Below are positions 36,455 to 46,861 of a stretch of DNA of 64,000 nucleotides, in pieces; within the stretch, counting starts at the first letter, position 1, and every line of letters starts with the position of its first letter. The stretch covers positions 310,001-374,000 of the forward strand of contig NZ_JAENJH010000003.1 of the NCBI RefSeq assembly GCF_016595675.1, in the 5' to 3' direction. Origin of the DNA: Prauserella cavernicola (lineage in GTDB: Bacteria; Actinomycetota; Actinomycetes; Mycobacteriales; Pseudonocardiaceae). Under the pieces are notes generated by a model. The model saw only the letters and a list, made by a program, of their open reading frames with translations, was not told where the DNA came from and made no database searches. The position numbers and the translations under genes were made by a program.

Positions 36455-38344
36455 ATGGACTCGCTGACGGACGTGCTCGACGGGCGCTGGGCAAGCCTCC
36501 GTCGCGACATCAGGGCGCAGGTCGCCGACGAGAAGTTCCGGGACCCGGTCGGGCTCGGCGTGGAGGAGCACCGGGCCCAGGTCCTGGAGCAGCTGCACGA
36601 GCTCGCCGCCACCGGCAGGCCACGGCTCGGGTTCCCCGAGGCATCCGGGGGCAACGGCGACATCGGGGGCTCGATCATCTCGTTCGAGCTGCTCGGCCTC
36701 GGCGACCTGTCGCTGATGGTCAAGGCCGGTGTGCAGTGGGGCTTGTTCGGCGGCGCGGTCGAGCTGCTCGGCACGCGCGAGCACCACGAGCGGTACCTGC
36801 GCGCGATCATGGACCTCGAACTGCCCGGGTGCTTCGCGATGACGGAGTCGGGCCACGGCTCCGACGTGCAGCACCTGCGCACCACCGCGACCTACGACCC
36901 GGCCACGCGCGAGTTCGTGGTGAGCACTCCCGACGTCGCCGCGCGCAAGGACTACATCGGCAACGCGGCCCGCGACGGCAGGCTGGCGGTGGTGTTCGCC
37001 CAGCTCGTCACGGCAGGCGAGCGCAGGGGCGTGCACGCGTTCCTCGTGCCGATCCGGGACGAGAGCGGCGCGCCGATGCCAGGCGTAAGGATCGAGGACT
37101 GTGGCCCCAAGGCCGGACTCAACGGCGTGGACAACGGGCGCCTGCGCTTCGACGAGGTGCGCATCCCGAGAACGGCGCTGCTCAACCGCTACGGCGACGT
37201 TGCGGAGGACGGAACTTACGCCAGCCCGATCGAGAGCGACGGACGCCGCTTCTTCACGATGCTCGGCACGCTCGTCCGCGGCCGGGTCAGTGTGGCGGGC
37301 AGCGCGGGCAGTGCGACCAAGCGGGCGTTGACGATCGCGGTCCGCTACGGCGAGCGCCGCAGACAGTTTCACCGGCCGGGCGAGCGCGACGAGGTGGTGG
37401 TGCTCGACTACCTGGCCCACCAGCGCAAACTCCTGCCCGCACTGGCCACCACGTATGCGCTGCACTTCGCGCAGGAGGAGCTTGTCGCCACCCTCGACGA
37501 GCTGCAGAGCGGGACCGGTGAGGTCGACGAGGTCAGGCAGCGCGAGCTCGAGTCGAGGGCCGCGGGCCTCAAAGCCGTCACGACCTGGCACGCGACGAGC
37601 ACCATCCAGGCGGCGCGTGAGGCGTGCGGTGGCGCGGGCTACCTCGCGGAGAACATCCTGCCTGGGCTGAAGGCCGACACCGACGTGTTCACCACGTTCG
37701 AGGGCGACAACACGGTGCTGATGCAGCTGGTCGCCAAGGGCCTGCTCACCAGCTACAAGGACCACTTCGAGGACCTCAGCCCGCTGGCGACGGCCCGCTT
37801 CGTGGCCGAGCAGTTCATGGGCGCGGTGATCGAGCGGACGGCCGCCCGCAAGGTGGTGGAGCGGATCATCGATGCCGGCCCCGGCCGCGACGACGACGAT
37901 GCGCTGTTCGATCGCGCCTGGCAGTGCAAGCTCTTCGAGGACCGCGAGGAGCACGTGCTCGACGGCGTCGCACGGCGACTGCGTCAGGCAACCCCGGAGA
38001 ACGCGTTCGACCTCTTCAACGCGTCCCAGGACCATGTGCTGCGAGCAGGACGGGTGCACGTCGACCGCCTGGTGCTGGAGGCGTTCGTCGCGGCCGTCGA
38101 CCGCTGCGAGGACGGCGAGACGAAGGACCTGCTGAACCGGCTGTGCGATCTCTACGCGCTGGCCAACATCGAGGCCGACCGCGCCTGGTTCCTCGAACAC
38201 GGCAGGCTCACGAGCGCGCGGTCCAAGGCCGTGGTGGCGGCGGTGAACGAACTGTGTGCCGAACTCCGCCCGCACGCCCGCAAGCTGGTGGACGCCTTCG
38301 CCGTACCCGAGCAGTTCCTCGCGGCGCCGATCATCGCCGACTGA
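36455..38344 (+). CDS. Acyl-CoA oxidase/dehydrogenase family enzyme
   Basis: This 629-residue flavoenzyme has the acyl-CoA oxidase layout. CFAMTESGHGSDVQHLRTTA is the FAD/substrate segment (near residue 130) and RKDYIGNAA follows. GRVSVAGSAGSATKRALTIAVRYGERRRQF is shared with the acyl-CoA dehydrogenase fold, and FTTFEGDNTVLMQLV carries the likely catalytic glutamate. It should oxidise long-chain acyl-CoA in the first step of beta-oxidation. Bacterial members may pass electrons to oxygen or to an electron-transfer flavoprotein. Confidence 0.85.
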   Translation: MDSLTDVLDGRWASLRRDIRAQVADEKFRDPVGLGVEEHRAQVLEQLHELAATGRPRLGFPEASGGNGDIGGSIISFELLGLGDLSLMVKAGVQWGLFGGAVELLGTREHHERYLRAIMDLELPGCFAMTESGHGSDVQHLRTTATYDPATREFVVSTPDVAARKDYIGNAARDGRLAVVFAQLVTAGERRGVHAFLVPIRDESGAPMPGVRIEDCGPKAGLNGVDNGRLRFDEVRIPRTALLNRYGDVAEDGTYASPIESDGRRFFTMLGTLVRGRVSVAGSAGSATKRALTIAVRYGERRRQFHRPGERDEVVVLDYLAHQRKLLPALATTYALHFAQEELVATLDELQSGTGEVDEVRQRELESRAAGLKAVTTWHATSTIQAAREACGGAGYLAENILPGLKADTDVFTTFEGDNTVLMQLVAKGLLTSYKDHFEDLSPLATARFVAEQFMGAVIERTAARKVVERIIDAGPGRDDDDALFDRAWQCKLFEDREEHVLDGVARRLRQATPENAFDLFNASQDHVLRAGRVHVDRLVLEAFVAAVDRCEDGETKDLLNRLCDLYALANIEADRAWFLEHGRLTSARSKAVVAAVNELCAELRPHARKLVDAFAVPEQFLAAPIIAD

Positions 38345-38354
38345 GGCAGGTGGC

Positions 38355-38585
38355 CTAGCGACTTACCTTGTTGATCAGCACAAAGCCGCACATGGTCCAC
38401 AGGCCGATGAACAGGCCGAATGCAGGCGCTTCCCGCCAGATGTCCGTGTGCCAGTCCCAGCCGTCGGAGCTCCACGCCTGGATCGGAAACGACACGACCA
38501 CCGAGATCGTGAGCATGGTGATCCACGCTCGGCGGTCGGTGGGGAACGGTTCGCGCAGCCCGCGCAGCAGCTTCACGGTGACCAC
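38355..38585 (-). CDS. Small two-helix membrane protein
   Basis: This 76-residue protein has two hydrophobic segments (AWITMLTISVVVSFPIQAW and the later GLFIGLWTMCGFVLIN). The start is a GTG (38585 or 38576). It follows hemolysin III closely (18 bp) on the same strand, so it may be cotranscribed. No family recognised. Confidence 0.55.
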   Translation of the reverse strand: MVTVKLLRGLREPFPTDRRAWITMLTISVVVSFPIQAWSSDGWDWHTDIWREAPAFGLFIGLWTMCGFVLINKVSR

Positions 38586-38603
38586 TCAACACCGCAGCCC
38601 CCA

Positions 38604-39287
38604 CTAGGCGTACATGACCAGCCAAATCGCAACATAGTGCGAGATCGCCGCCAGCACCGTGCAGGCGTGGAAGAACTCGTGGTAGCCGAAGGTGCGGGGC
38701 CAGTAGTTCGGCCAGCGCGTCGCGTAGAAGATCGAGCCCAGCGTGTAGAAGAAGCCGCCGACGAGCAGCAGCACCAGCGCCGCGACCCCGCCCGTGGTCG
38801 CCAGTTCCGGCAGTACGAACACGGCGACCCAGCCCAGCGCGATGTAGATCGGCACGCCCAGCCAGCGCGGCGCCTTCGGCCACAGCATCTTGAGCGCCAC
38901 GCCCGCGATCGCGCCGCCCCAGACGACGCCCAGCACGATGTAGCCCGTCGGCTGCGTCATCGCCAGCAGCGTGAACGGTGTGTAGGTGCCCGCGATGAAC
39001 AGGAAGATCATCGAGTGGTCGGCGCGCTTCATCCACTCGTACGCGCGCGGGCTCCAGATGCGCCGGTGGTAAAGAGCACTGACCCCGAACACGCCGAGCA
39101 CGGTCGCGCCGTAGATCGACGTCGCCAGCGCGGCGAGGGCCGACACCGTCGAGGCCGCCAGCGCGATCAGCACCGCACCGCCGGCGACGGCCCCGAAGAA
39201 GCTCCAGAAATGGATATGGCCCCTGAGCCGGGGGCGTGCCAGGGCTGCGGCGGTGTGGTCGGAGTGGCTGTCGGTCGCAAGGCTCAC
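38604..39287 (-). CDS. Hemolysin III/PAQR-type membrane protein (Rv1085c-like)
   Basis: This 227-residue protein has seven hydrophobic helices. The family residues are SALYHRRIWS, RADHSMIFLFIAGTYTP and a C-terminal FGYHEFFHACTVLAAISHY, where His residues bind metal. PAQR/HlyIII proteins are predicted metal-dependent membrane hydrolases. Start: GTG 39287 lies 7 nt after TAACCT, suggesting a leaderless mRNA; GTG 39323 would add 12 residues. It keeps the M. tuberculosis order before Z-FPP synthase. Confidence 0.85.
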   Translation of the reverse strand: MSLATDSHSDHTAAALARPRLRGHIHFWSFFGAVAGGAVLIALAASTVSALAALATSIYGATVLGVFGVSALYHRRIWSPRAYEWMKRADHSMIFLFIAGTYTPFTLLAMTQPTGYIVLGVVWGGAIAGVALKMLWPKAPRWLGVPIYIALGWVAVFVLPELATTGGVAALVLLLVGGFFYTLGSIFYATRWPNYWPRTFGYHEFFHACTVLAAISHYVAIWLVMYA

Positions 39288-39382
39288 GACGGCAAGGTTA
39301 CGGAACCGTAGGTTTTCGCGCACTCATCCAGCCGGTGGACGCAGCGAATATCACTTTGTCGTCAGGCGTACGCTGCCGTGAC

Positions 39383-40162
39383 GTGAGTCTTCGGTCTTTC
39401 GTTTCCAAGGTTGTCTACAGCGTCTACTCCTGGCGTCTGATCCAGCAGGCAGGCGGGCGGCACCCCCGCCACATCGGCGTGATCCTCGACGGCAACCGGC
39501 GGTGGGCCCGCGAGGCGGGCTTCACCGACGTCAACGGTGGCCACCGCATGGGTGCCAAGAAGATCGCGGACTTCCTCACCTGGTGCCGCGAGGCCGAGGT
39601 CGAGGTGGTCACCCTGTGGCTGCTCTCCACCGACAACGTGCGCACGCGCTCCAACGAGGAAGTCTCGGCGTTGCTCGAGATCATCCGGGACGTGGTGGAC
39701 GAGCTGGCCAGACCTGGCAATCCCTGGCGGCTGTCCATCGTCGGCGCGCTCGACATGCTGCCGACCGATGTCGCCGCCAGGCTCACGGCCGCGGCCCAGC
39801 GGACCGATGGTCGCCGGGGCATGGTCGTCAACGTCGCGGTCGGCTACGGCGGGCGGCAGGAGATCGCGGACGCCGTCCGCAAGCTGCTCAAGCAACACGC
39901 CGACGAGGGCACCACGATTCACGAGCTCGCCAAGATTCTCGACGTGGATCATATTTCCGAGCATTTGTACACGTCAGGGCAGCCTGACCCGGATCTGATT
40001 ATTCGAACTTCGGGCGAACAGCGATTGTCAGGATTTCTACTCTGGCAGTCGGCGCATTCCGAGTTCTGGTTCACCGAGGCGTACTGGCCGGCATTCCGCA
40101 GGGTCGACTTTCTGCGCGCCGTGCGGGACTACGCCGTCAGGCACCGCCGCTACGGCGGCTGA
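39383..40162 (+). CDS. Short-chain Z-isoprenyl diphosphate synthase (Z-FPP synthase type)
   Basis: This 259-residue cis-prenyltransferase has the substrate-binding VILDGNRRWAREAG (near residue 33), then GGHRMGAKK and the C-terminal IIRTSGEQRLSGFLLWQSAH. The position matches Rv1086, which makes omega,E,Z-farnesyl diphosphate for decaprenyl phosphate synthesis. Chain length here is inferred from synteny, since UppS enzymes look similar. GTG 39383 lies 8 nt after a TACGCT hexamer. Confidence 0.88.
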   Translation: MSLRSFVSKVVYSVYSWRLIQQAGGRHPRHIGVILDGNRRWAREAGFTDVNGGHRMGAKKIADFLTWCREAEVEVVTLWLLSTDNVRTRSNEEVSALLEIIRDVVDELARPGNPWRLSIVGALDMLPTDVAARLTAAAQRTDGRRGMVVNVAVGYGGRQEIADAVRKLLKQHADEGTTIHELAKILDVDHISEHLYTSGQPDPDLIIRTSGEQRLSGFLLWQSAHSEFWFTEAYWPAFRRVDFLRAVRDYAVRHRRYGG

Positions 40163-40173
40163 CCCCGGACACA

Positions 40174-40208
40174 ACTGTGGCCCGCAGGCAGTGCCTGCGG
40201 GCCACAGT
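40174..40208. terminator. Bidirectional terminator after Z-FPP synthase
   Basis: A perfect 17-bp inverted repeat (40174-40190 with 40192-40208) around a single base; in RNA the loop would open to 3-5 bases. It lies 11 bp after the stop and 24 bp from the convergent small gene's stop, so it can serve both. Confidence 0.75.
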
Positions 40209-40232
40209 CGTGGTTGATCGCTATCCAGAGAC

Positions 40233-40481
40233 TCAGTAGTCCTGGTTGAGGATCAGGGCCGGCGTGGTGGCGATGCCGGCGTAGGCGCCCGCAACCAGCG
40301 AGGCGGCGCCGTAGCCGAGGGCCGCGCCACCGTCGATGAACTGGTAGTACGCGTCCGAGAACGTGATGACGTCGTCGGAGGACGCCGGAGCGGCGGACTC
40401 GACGGGGGAGGCGAACGCCGTGCCGCCAACCATCAGGATTGCCGCGGTCGCGGCGGTCACGAAACCAGCCTTCTTCAGCAC
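40233..40481 (-). CDS. Small secreted protein of unknown function
   Basis: This 82-residue protein has a signal peptide (KKAGFVTAATAAILMVGGTA...FAS) and a mature part of about 55 residues rich in Ala, Gly and Tyr with no cysteines (ALGYGAASLVAGAYAGIATT). GTG 40481 is chosen because AGGAG lies 8 nt before it; GTG 40490 is the alternative. No family recognised. It is followed by a shared terminator. Confidence 0.6.
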   Translation of the reverse strand: MLKKAGFVTAATAAILMVGGTAFASPVESAAPASSDDVITFSDAYYQFIDGGAALGYGAASLVAGAYAGIATTPALILNQDY

Positions 40482-40490
40482 TTCGCACAC

Positions 40491-41071
40491 ACTCCTAGTT
40501 CGACACTGTGAATCGAGACTCTCCGGGGGGATCCGGTGCGTCCCGGAGAAGAAGTTACTGCAAATGGCCTAGCTTTGTTGGTCCACTTACACCATTGTGT
40601 GACTTTCGAATCGTCGGTCGCCCCACTCGGCAATTCATGTTGGTAAGGGGGCTGCCGCGAAGAAACAGTGAGCTGGTAATTAACCTTTCTCAGTGACTCT
40701 AATTCGAACGGGCGCACCTGGATCGTGGCTATAACTACGGTGGGTAGCCAAATTTCGGCTTCGGTGACCCGGCACCAACCGTGAGATGACCAATCGGCGA
40801 ATCACCTGGCTGGCTGCGTGTGTGAAACGGCCGGTGCAAGGTAGCTTCCGAAGTGACGGGTCACGAACCCATGTGGACCGTCGCGGGAGGCCCTGGTCGT
40901 GGGAGTTGTTGAGCGGACGGCGAAGCCGTTCACGAAACGCGCGAGGGGGCCGGCACCGGGCCCTCGTGGTCGTACCTGACGCTCCGGCGTCGAGGAAAAC
41001 GACCTAGCCAGGGCAGTGCCCGGCCCAGCGAGTGCGGGCGTGGTGCAACGCCCAACGAGGGAGATGCCGTC
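40491..41071. other. 581-bp intergenic region upstream of phoH2
   Basis: This is one of the two longest stretches without a confident gene. The left half (40500-40780) is relatively AT-rich for this genome and probably holds the promoter of the secreted protein gene. The right half carries a small frame (40786-41007) and a hairpin with CGAGGG (40942-40947) pairing CCCTCG (40961-40966) around a GC-rich inner stem, which could be part of a leader RNA. I could not match it to a known riboswitch. Confidence 0.5.
40786..41007 (+). CDS. Candidate small protein upstream of phoH2
   Basis: An ATG-initiated frame of 73 residues, rich in Arg and Ser (for example [20 protein letters not shown]), ends 64 bp before phoH2. 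It lacks a ribosome-binding site, and codon third positions are less GC-rich than in neighbours, so it may be spurious. In mycobacteria a small antitoxin-like gene (phoAT) precedes phoH2; whether this frame corresponds is untested. Confidence 0.25.
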   Translation: MTNRRITWLAACVKRPVQGSFRSDGSRTHVDRRGRPWSWELLSGRRSRSRNARGGRHRALVVVPDAPASRKTT

Positions 41072-42463
41072 GTGACTGCGCAGCGTTTGCCCCGAAAGGC
41101 CTCCGGCCGCTCTTCGACCAGTGCCTTAGGCACTGAGGGATCCACCGGTTCAGCCGGTTCACAGCGATGCACCTACGTACTCGACACCTCGGTGCTGCTG
41201 TCCGACCCCTGGGCGATGACCAGGTTCGCCGAACACTCGGTGGTCCTGCCGCTTGTCGTGATCAGCGAGCTGGAAGCGAAGCGACACCACCCGGAGTTGG
41301 GGTGGTTCGCCAGGGAGGCACTTCGCCTGCTCGATGACCTCCGGCGCACACATGGCCGTCTCGACGCCCCTGTGCCGATCGGTGACGAGGGCGGGACCGT
41401 GCACGTCGAGCTCAACCACTCGGACCCGACGGTGTTGCCGCCCGGGTTCCGCACCGACTCGAACGACCACCGGATCCTGGCCTGCGCTCTGAATCTCGCG
41501 AACGAACTGTCCGGTGTGACCCTGGTCACCAAGGACATTCCGTTGCGGGTCAAGGCCGGTGCCGTCGGGCTCGACGCCGACGAGTATCGAGCACAGGAGG
41601 TCACGCCCTCGGGCTGGACCGGGATGGCCGACGTCGACGTGCCGCAGGAGGCGATCGACGCCCTGTTCTCCGGCAACGTGGCCGACCTCGGCGACTTCGG
41701 TGCGCCCGAGGTCGCGGAGCTGCCCTGCCACACCGGTCTGCGCCTGCTGGCCGGCACCACCAGCGCACTCGCCAGGGTCACGCCCGACAAACAGGCGCGG
41801 CTCGTCCGGGGTGACCGCGAGGCCTTCGGCCTGCACGGACGCTCGGCCGAGCAGCGCATCGCCCTCGACCTGTTGCTCGACCCGGACGTCGGCATCGTCT
41901 CGCTCGGCGGAAGGGCGGGCACCGGCAAGTCGGCACTCGCCCTGTGCGCAGGCCTCGAAGCCGTGCTGGAACGCCAGATGCACCGCAAGGTCGTGGTGTT
42001 CCGGCCGGTGTACGCGGTCGGTGGTCAGGAGCTCGGCTACCTGCCAGGGTCCGAGAGCGAGAAGATGCAGCCCTGGGCGCAGGCGGTCTTCGACACCCTC
42101 GGTGCGCTGGTCAGCCAGGACGTGCTCGACGAGGTCTTCGACCGCGGCATGCTCGAGGTCTTGCCGCTGACCCACATCCGCGGCCGCTCGCTGCACGACG
42201 CGTTCGTGATCGTGGACGAGGCCCAGTCACTCGAGCGCAACGTGCTGCTCACGGTGCTCTCGCGGCTCGGCACCGCCTCGCGGGTCGTGCTCACGCACGA
42301 CGTCGCGCAGCGCGACAACCTGCGCGTGGGCAGGCACGACGGCGTCTCGGCCGTGATCGAGAAGCTGAAGGGCCACCCGCTGTTCGCGCACGTGACCCTC
42401 ACCCGCTCGGAGCGCTCGCCGATCGCGGCGCTGGTCACCGAGATGCTGGAGCACCACGGCTGA
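41072..42463 (+). CDS. phoH2: PhoH2: PIN-domain ribonuclease fused to PhoH RNA helicase
   Basis: This 463-residue protein has a PIN domain with acidic residues in [29 protein letters not shown] and TKDIPLR (residues 30-165). A PhoH NTPase follows with [15 protein letters not shown] (Walker A, near residue 278) and [13 protein letters not shown] (Walker B). PhoH2 proteins unwind and cleave RNA. The order matches Rv1095. GTG 41072 has GAGGGAG upstream; a short unconserved N-terminal stretch precedes the PIN domain. Confidence 0.92.
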   Translation: MTAQRLPRKASGRSSTSALGTEGSTGSAGSQRCTYVLDTSVLLSDPWAMTRFAEHSVVLPLVVISELEAKRHHPELGWFAREALRLLDDLRRTHGRLDAPVPIGDEGGTVHVELNHSDPTVLPPGFRTDSNDHRILACALNLANELSGVTLVTKDIPLRVKAGAVGLDADEYRAQEVTPSGWTGMADVDVPQEAIDALFSGNVADLGDFGAPEVAELPCHTGLRLLAGTTSALARVTPDKQARLVRGDREAFGLHGRSAEQRIALDLLLDPDVGIVSLGGRAGTGKSALALCAGLEAVLERQMHRKVVVFRPVYAVGGQELGYLPGSESEKMQPWAQAVFDTLGALVSQDVLDEVFDRGMLEVLPLTHIRGRSLHDAFVIVDEAQSLERNVLLTVLSRLGTASRVVLTHDVAQRDNLRVGRHDGVSAVIEKLKGHPLFAHVTLTRSERSPIAALVTEMLEHHG

Positions 42464-42487
42464 CGCCGTCGCGGTCGCCGGGGGCCG

Positions 42488-43933
<1,446 letters not shown>

Positions 43934-43938
43934 TCAGC

Positions 43939-44280
43939 CTACGTGGTCAATCCGGACAAGGCGGCCCCGGTTCGGTACAGCTCGGTGAGCAGCGGCCGCA
44001 ACCGCAGGCCCGCCTCGGTGAGCCGGTAGCTCGTGCGCGGCGGGAACCCGGGGTGCGTCTCCCTGGTCGCGAGGCCACGATCGGTCAGCCCGGTGAGCCG
44101 CTCGGCGAGGACCTTCGCCGAGAGCGTAGGCAGCGCCTCCCGCAGCTCGCCGAACGAGAGCGGTCCGCCCATCAGCTCGCGCAGTACGAGCGTGGTCCAG
44201 CGGCCGGAAACGGCGGCGAGTGCGATCTCCACCGGGCAGCCGGGCTCCGGCCGGTTCGTCGCGCCGCGCGCGTCGGGCAC
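43939..44280 (-). CDS. HxlR family transcriptional regulator
   Basis: This 113-residue protein has the HxlR winged helix with the N-terminal GCPVEIALAAVSGRWTTLVL, then LMGGPLSFGELREALPTLSA and KVLAERLTGLTDRGL, and the end RTSYRLTEAGLRLRPLL. The start is uncertain; GTG 44280 leaves room for the divergent promoter, and longer forms would run into the neighbouring gene. It probably regulates the SnoaL-like gene at 44347. A CCGTTTGG direct repeat lies between. Confidence 0.75.
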   Translation of the reverse strand: MPDARGATNRPEPGCPVEIALAAVSGRWTTLVLRELMGGPLSFGELREALPTLSAKVLAERLTGLTDRGLATRETHPGFPPRTSYRLTEAGLRLRPLLTELYRTGAALSGLTT

Positions 44281-44306
44281 CAGTTCGGGATCGAACGCGC
44301 GACTTA

Positions 44307-44338
44307 CCGTTTGGTGACCCTCGCACGGGTCCGTTTGG
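44307..44338. promoter_or_regulatory. CCGTTTGG direct repeat between HxlR and SnoaL-like genes
   Basis: CCGTTTGG occurs at 44307-44314 and 44331-44338, 24 bp apart, with a small GACCC/GGGTC inverted repeat between them. It fills the 66-bp space between the divergent genes and is a good candidate for HxlR binding. Confidence 0.45.
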
Positions 44339-44346
44339 CTGGTGGC

Positions 44347-44736
44347 ATGAGCTTCGAGCACGAGTCCAGTGTCCATCTGACCACCGATCCAGCCCAGCAT
44401 CCGTTCGCGTTCGCCGCCGCCTTCAACGCCGGAGTGCCCGAACTCGTCTACGAACAGGGCGCCGTGTTCGTCCGGCCCGACGGCGTGACCGTCACCGGAG
44501 CCGAGCTGCACCGAGCCAACGCCGAGCTGGCCGCGCGGGGTGCGCCGATCACCGTCCGGCCCCGCCGCGTCGAGGTCGCCGGCGATGTCGCGCTGCTGAT
44601 CGTGGACTGGATCATCGACGGCGCCGACCTGCACCTCGAGGGCACCGCGACCGACGTCGCCAGGCGCGGAGCCGACGGCTACTGGCGGTACGCGATCGAC
44701 AACCCGATGGGCGTCAGGGCTTCTCCCAGCCCGTAG
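44347..44736 (+). CDS. SnoaL/NTF2-like small protein
   Basis: This 129-residue protein shows the NTF2-like pattern: an N-terminal helix with HPFAFAAAFNAGVPELVY, FVRPDGVTVTGAELH, and strands VEVAGDVALLIVDWIIDG and YWRYAIDNP. Members can be small enzymes or ligand-binding proteins. It is divergent from the HxlR gene, a common arrangement, and its 3' end overlaps the convergent MBL gene by 23 nt. Confidence 0.7.
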   Translation: MSFEHESSVHLTTDPAQHPFAFAAAFNAGVPELVYEQGAVFVRPDGVTVTGAELHRANAELAARGAPITVRPRRVEVAGDVALLIVDWIIDGADLHLEGTATDVARRGADGYWRYAIDNPMGVRASPSP

Positions 44737-45337
44737 CGCCCTGCTTCTCGGCGCCGATCGTGGTGCCCTCGCCGTGGCCGGTGTGCACCACGGTCTCGTC
44801 GGGCAGCGCGAACAACCGCTCGGTGATCGAGCCGACGATGGTGGGGTAGTCGGAGTACGACCGGCCGGTGGCGCCGGGGCCGCCGTGGAACAGGGTGTCG
44901 CCGGTGAACACCGCGCCGAGGGACGGCGCGTACAGGCACACCGCGCCCGGCGCGTGGCCCGGCGTGTGCAGCACCGTCAGCTCGGCGCCCGCGACGGACA
45001 GCGTCTGCCCGTCGGCCAGCTCGCCGTCGGGAGCGCGGCCGGCGTGGGTGAGGTCCCATAGCACACGGTCCTCCGGGTGCAGCAGGATCGGCGCGCCGGT
45101 GATCCGGGCGAGTTCCGGCGCCGCGTTGACATGGTCGTTGTGCGCGTGCGTGCTCACGATCGCCCGCACGGAGCGCTCGCCGACCGCCTCCGCGATGCGC
45201 GCGGCGTCATGCGCCGCGTCGATGACGATCACCTCCGAGTCGTCGCCGATGATCCACACGTTGTTGTCGACGTCCCAGCTGCCGCCGTCCAGTTCGAAGA
45301 CGCCGGAGGTGACCACGTTCTGCACTGTCGCTGCCAT
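44714..45337 (-). CDS. MBL-fold hydrolase, glyoxalase II-like
   Basis: This 207-residue protein has the full metal motif THAHNDHVNAA, then TPGHAPGAV and FTGDTLFHGGPGATG, with a later GHGEGTTIG histidine. It resembles glyoxalase II and the MBL proteins linked to mycothiol-dependent formaldehyde or persulfide metabolism. Its substrate is probably a thioester or similar conjugate. It lies 9 bp after ligB on the same strand. Confidence 0.85.
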   Translation of the reverse strand: MAATVQNVVTSGVFELDGGSWDVDNNVWIIGDDSEVIVIDAAHDAARIAEAVGERSVRAIVSTHAHNDHVNAAPELARITGAPILLHPEDRVLWDLTHAGRAPDGELADGQTLSVAGAELTVLHTPGHAPGAVCLYAPSLGAVFTGDTLFHGGPGATGRSYSDYPTIVGSITERLFALPDETVVHTGHGEGTTIGAEKQGATGWEKP

Positions 45338-45346
45338 GCGCGCACC

Positions 45347-46861
45347 TTAACCGGACGGCAGCATCGCCCGCACGGCATCGATTGTGTCCGCGTCGCGCGC
45401 CTCCTTGTCCGGCCGGTAGCGCACCACCCGCGCGAACCGCAGCGCCACGCCGCCCGCGTAGCGCGAGCTGGCCTGCACGCCGTCCAGTTCGATCTCCACG
45501 ACCAGCTCCGGCCGCACGTGCACCGTCCAGTCGTCGCGGTGCGACTCCAGCTCGGGCAGGCGTTCGGTCTGCCAGCTCAGCAGCTGGTCGGTGAGGCCCT
45601 TGAACGTCTTGCCCACCATGATCGGCGCGCCGCCGTCGGGATCGCGCGCGCCGAGATGGAGGTTGGACAGGTAGCCGGTGCGCCTGCCGTGGCCCCATTC
45701 CGCCGCGAGCACCACGAGATCGAGCGTGTGCACGGGTTTGACCTTGAGCCACGCCCTGCCCCGCCTGCCCGCCGCGTACGGAGACTCGAGGTCCTTGACC
45801 ACCACGCCCTCGTGCCCCGCGGCGAGCGAGGCTGTCAGCAACGCATCCGGGTCGGCGGGCTCGCTCTGGCCGGGGATCACGTGCTCGCCCGCCACCTGCC
45901 GCAGCGCCGCGTTGCGCTCCCGCAGCGGAGCGTCGAGCAAGTCGGTGCCGTCGAGATGCAGGCAGTCGAAGAAGTACGGCCGCAGCAGCAGCGCGCGCAC
46001 CTGCTCCTCGCGGGTGCTGCCGAAGCGCGACATCGTCTCCTGGAACGGCCGCGGCCTGCCGTCGTCGGCGAGCGCGAGGGTCTCGCCGTCGAGCACCACC
46101 GACGTGCACGGCAGTGCGCGCACCAGCTCGGCCAACTCGCCGACGTGGGCGGTGATCTCGCGCAGGGTCCTGGTGTACACGTGCACCTCGTCGCCATCGC
46201 GGTGCACCTGGATCCGTGCGCCGTCCATCTTGTACTCCACGACGGCGGAGCTCAGCTCCGTCAGTGCGTCGGGCAGTGACTCGGCCGGCGAGGCGAGCAT
46301 CGGCCGGACCGGCCTGCCGAGCTCGAGCCGGAACTCCCGCAGCGCCTCGATTCCGCCCGACATCGCCGCCTCCGCGGTGGCGGGCAGCCTGCCGGAGAGC
46401 ATGAAGGCGCGGCGCACCACCTCGCCGGGCACCTCGGCCGCCGCCGCGATCGCGTCGACCATCACGCCCTCGAGCGCGCCCTGCCGCAGTTCCCCCGTCA
46501 GCAGGCGGAACAGGAAGTCCTGCTCGGCCTTGGTGGCGCTGGAGAGCAGCGCGCCGAGCACCTCGGCCCTGCGGGTGGCCGAGCCGCTACCGCTGGTGGT
46601 CGCCACCTCGCCGAGCGCGGCGTCCACGTCGGCCACCGTGAGCGCGGGCTCGGTGGCGGGTTCGGCCCCCAGCTCGGCGAGGGTGCGCCAGCCGGCGCCG
46701 ATGCGACCCTGGGCCGGCTGCCCGGTGAGGAACGCGACCGCGGCGGTCAGCTCGCCGGGGCCCGCCGTTCTCAGCACTTCTGCGAGGACCGCGGTCTTGG
46801 CCTTGCGGGAGCGGGTCGCCGCGAGGTCGGCCGAGGCGCGGACGACGTCGTCGAGGAGCAT
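45347..46861 (-). CDS. ligB: ATP-dependent DNA ligase LigB
   Basis: This 504-residue protein matches M. tuberculosis LigB along its length. An N-terminal DNA-binding domain is followed by nucleotidyltransferase motif I VEYKMDGARIQVH (Lys in KMDG), motif III-like VLDGETLAL, motif IV GHEGVVVKDL and motif V WLKVKPVHTLDLVVL, then an OB domain. It joins nicks using ATP. ATG 46861 is supported by the conserved MLL start. The preceding transporter gene overlaps it by 91 nt. Confidence 0.92.
   Translation of the reverse strand: MLLDDVVRASADLAATRSRKAKTAVLAEVLRTAGPGELTAAVAFLTGQPAQGRIGAGWRTLAELGAEPATEPALTVADVDAALGEVATTSGSGSATRRAEVLGALLSSATKAEQDFLFRLLTGELRQGALEGVMVDAIAAAAEVPGEVVRRAFMLSGRLPATAEAAMSGGIEALREFRLELGRPVRPMLASPAESLPDALTELSSAVVEYKMDGARIQVHRDGDEVHVYTRTLREITAHVGELAELVRALPCTSVVLDGETLALADDGRPRPFQETMSRFGSTREEQVRALLLRPYFFDCLHLDGTDLLDAPLRERNAALRQVAGEHVIPGQSEPADPDALLTASLAAGHEGVVVKDLESPYAAGRRGRAWLKVKPVHTLDLVVLAAEWGHGRRTGYLSNLHLGARDPDGGAPIMVGKTFKGLTDQLLSWQTERLPELESHRDDWTVHVRPELVVEIELDGVQASSRYAGGVALRFARVVRYRPDKEARDADTIDAVRAMLPSG

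Noticed and set aside
40820-41071. A known riboswitch (for example ydaO/c-di-AMP) before phoH2
   Set aside because: The conserved core words of that class could not be found by eye.
41016-41075. A PhoAT-like antitoxin overlapping the phoH2 start codon
   Set aside because: The frame ending in the GTGA overlap has a stop at 40977-40979 and could encode at most 19 residues from a GTG.
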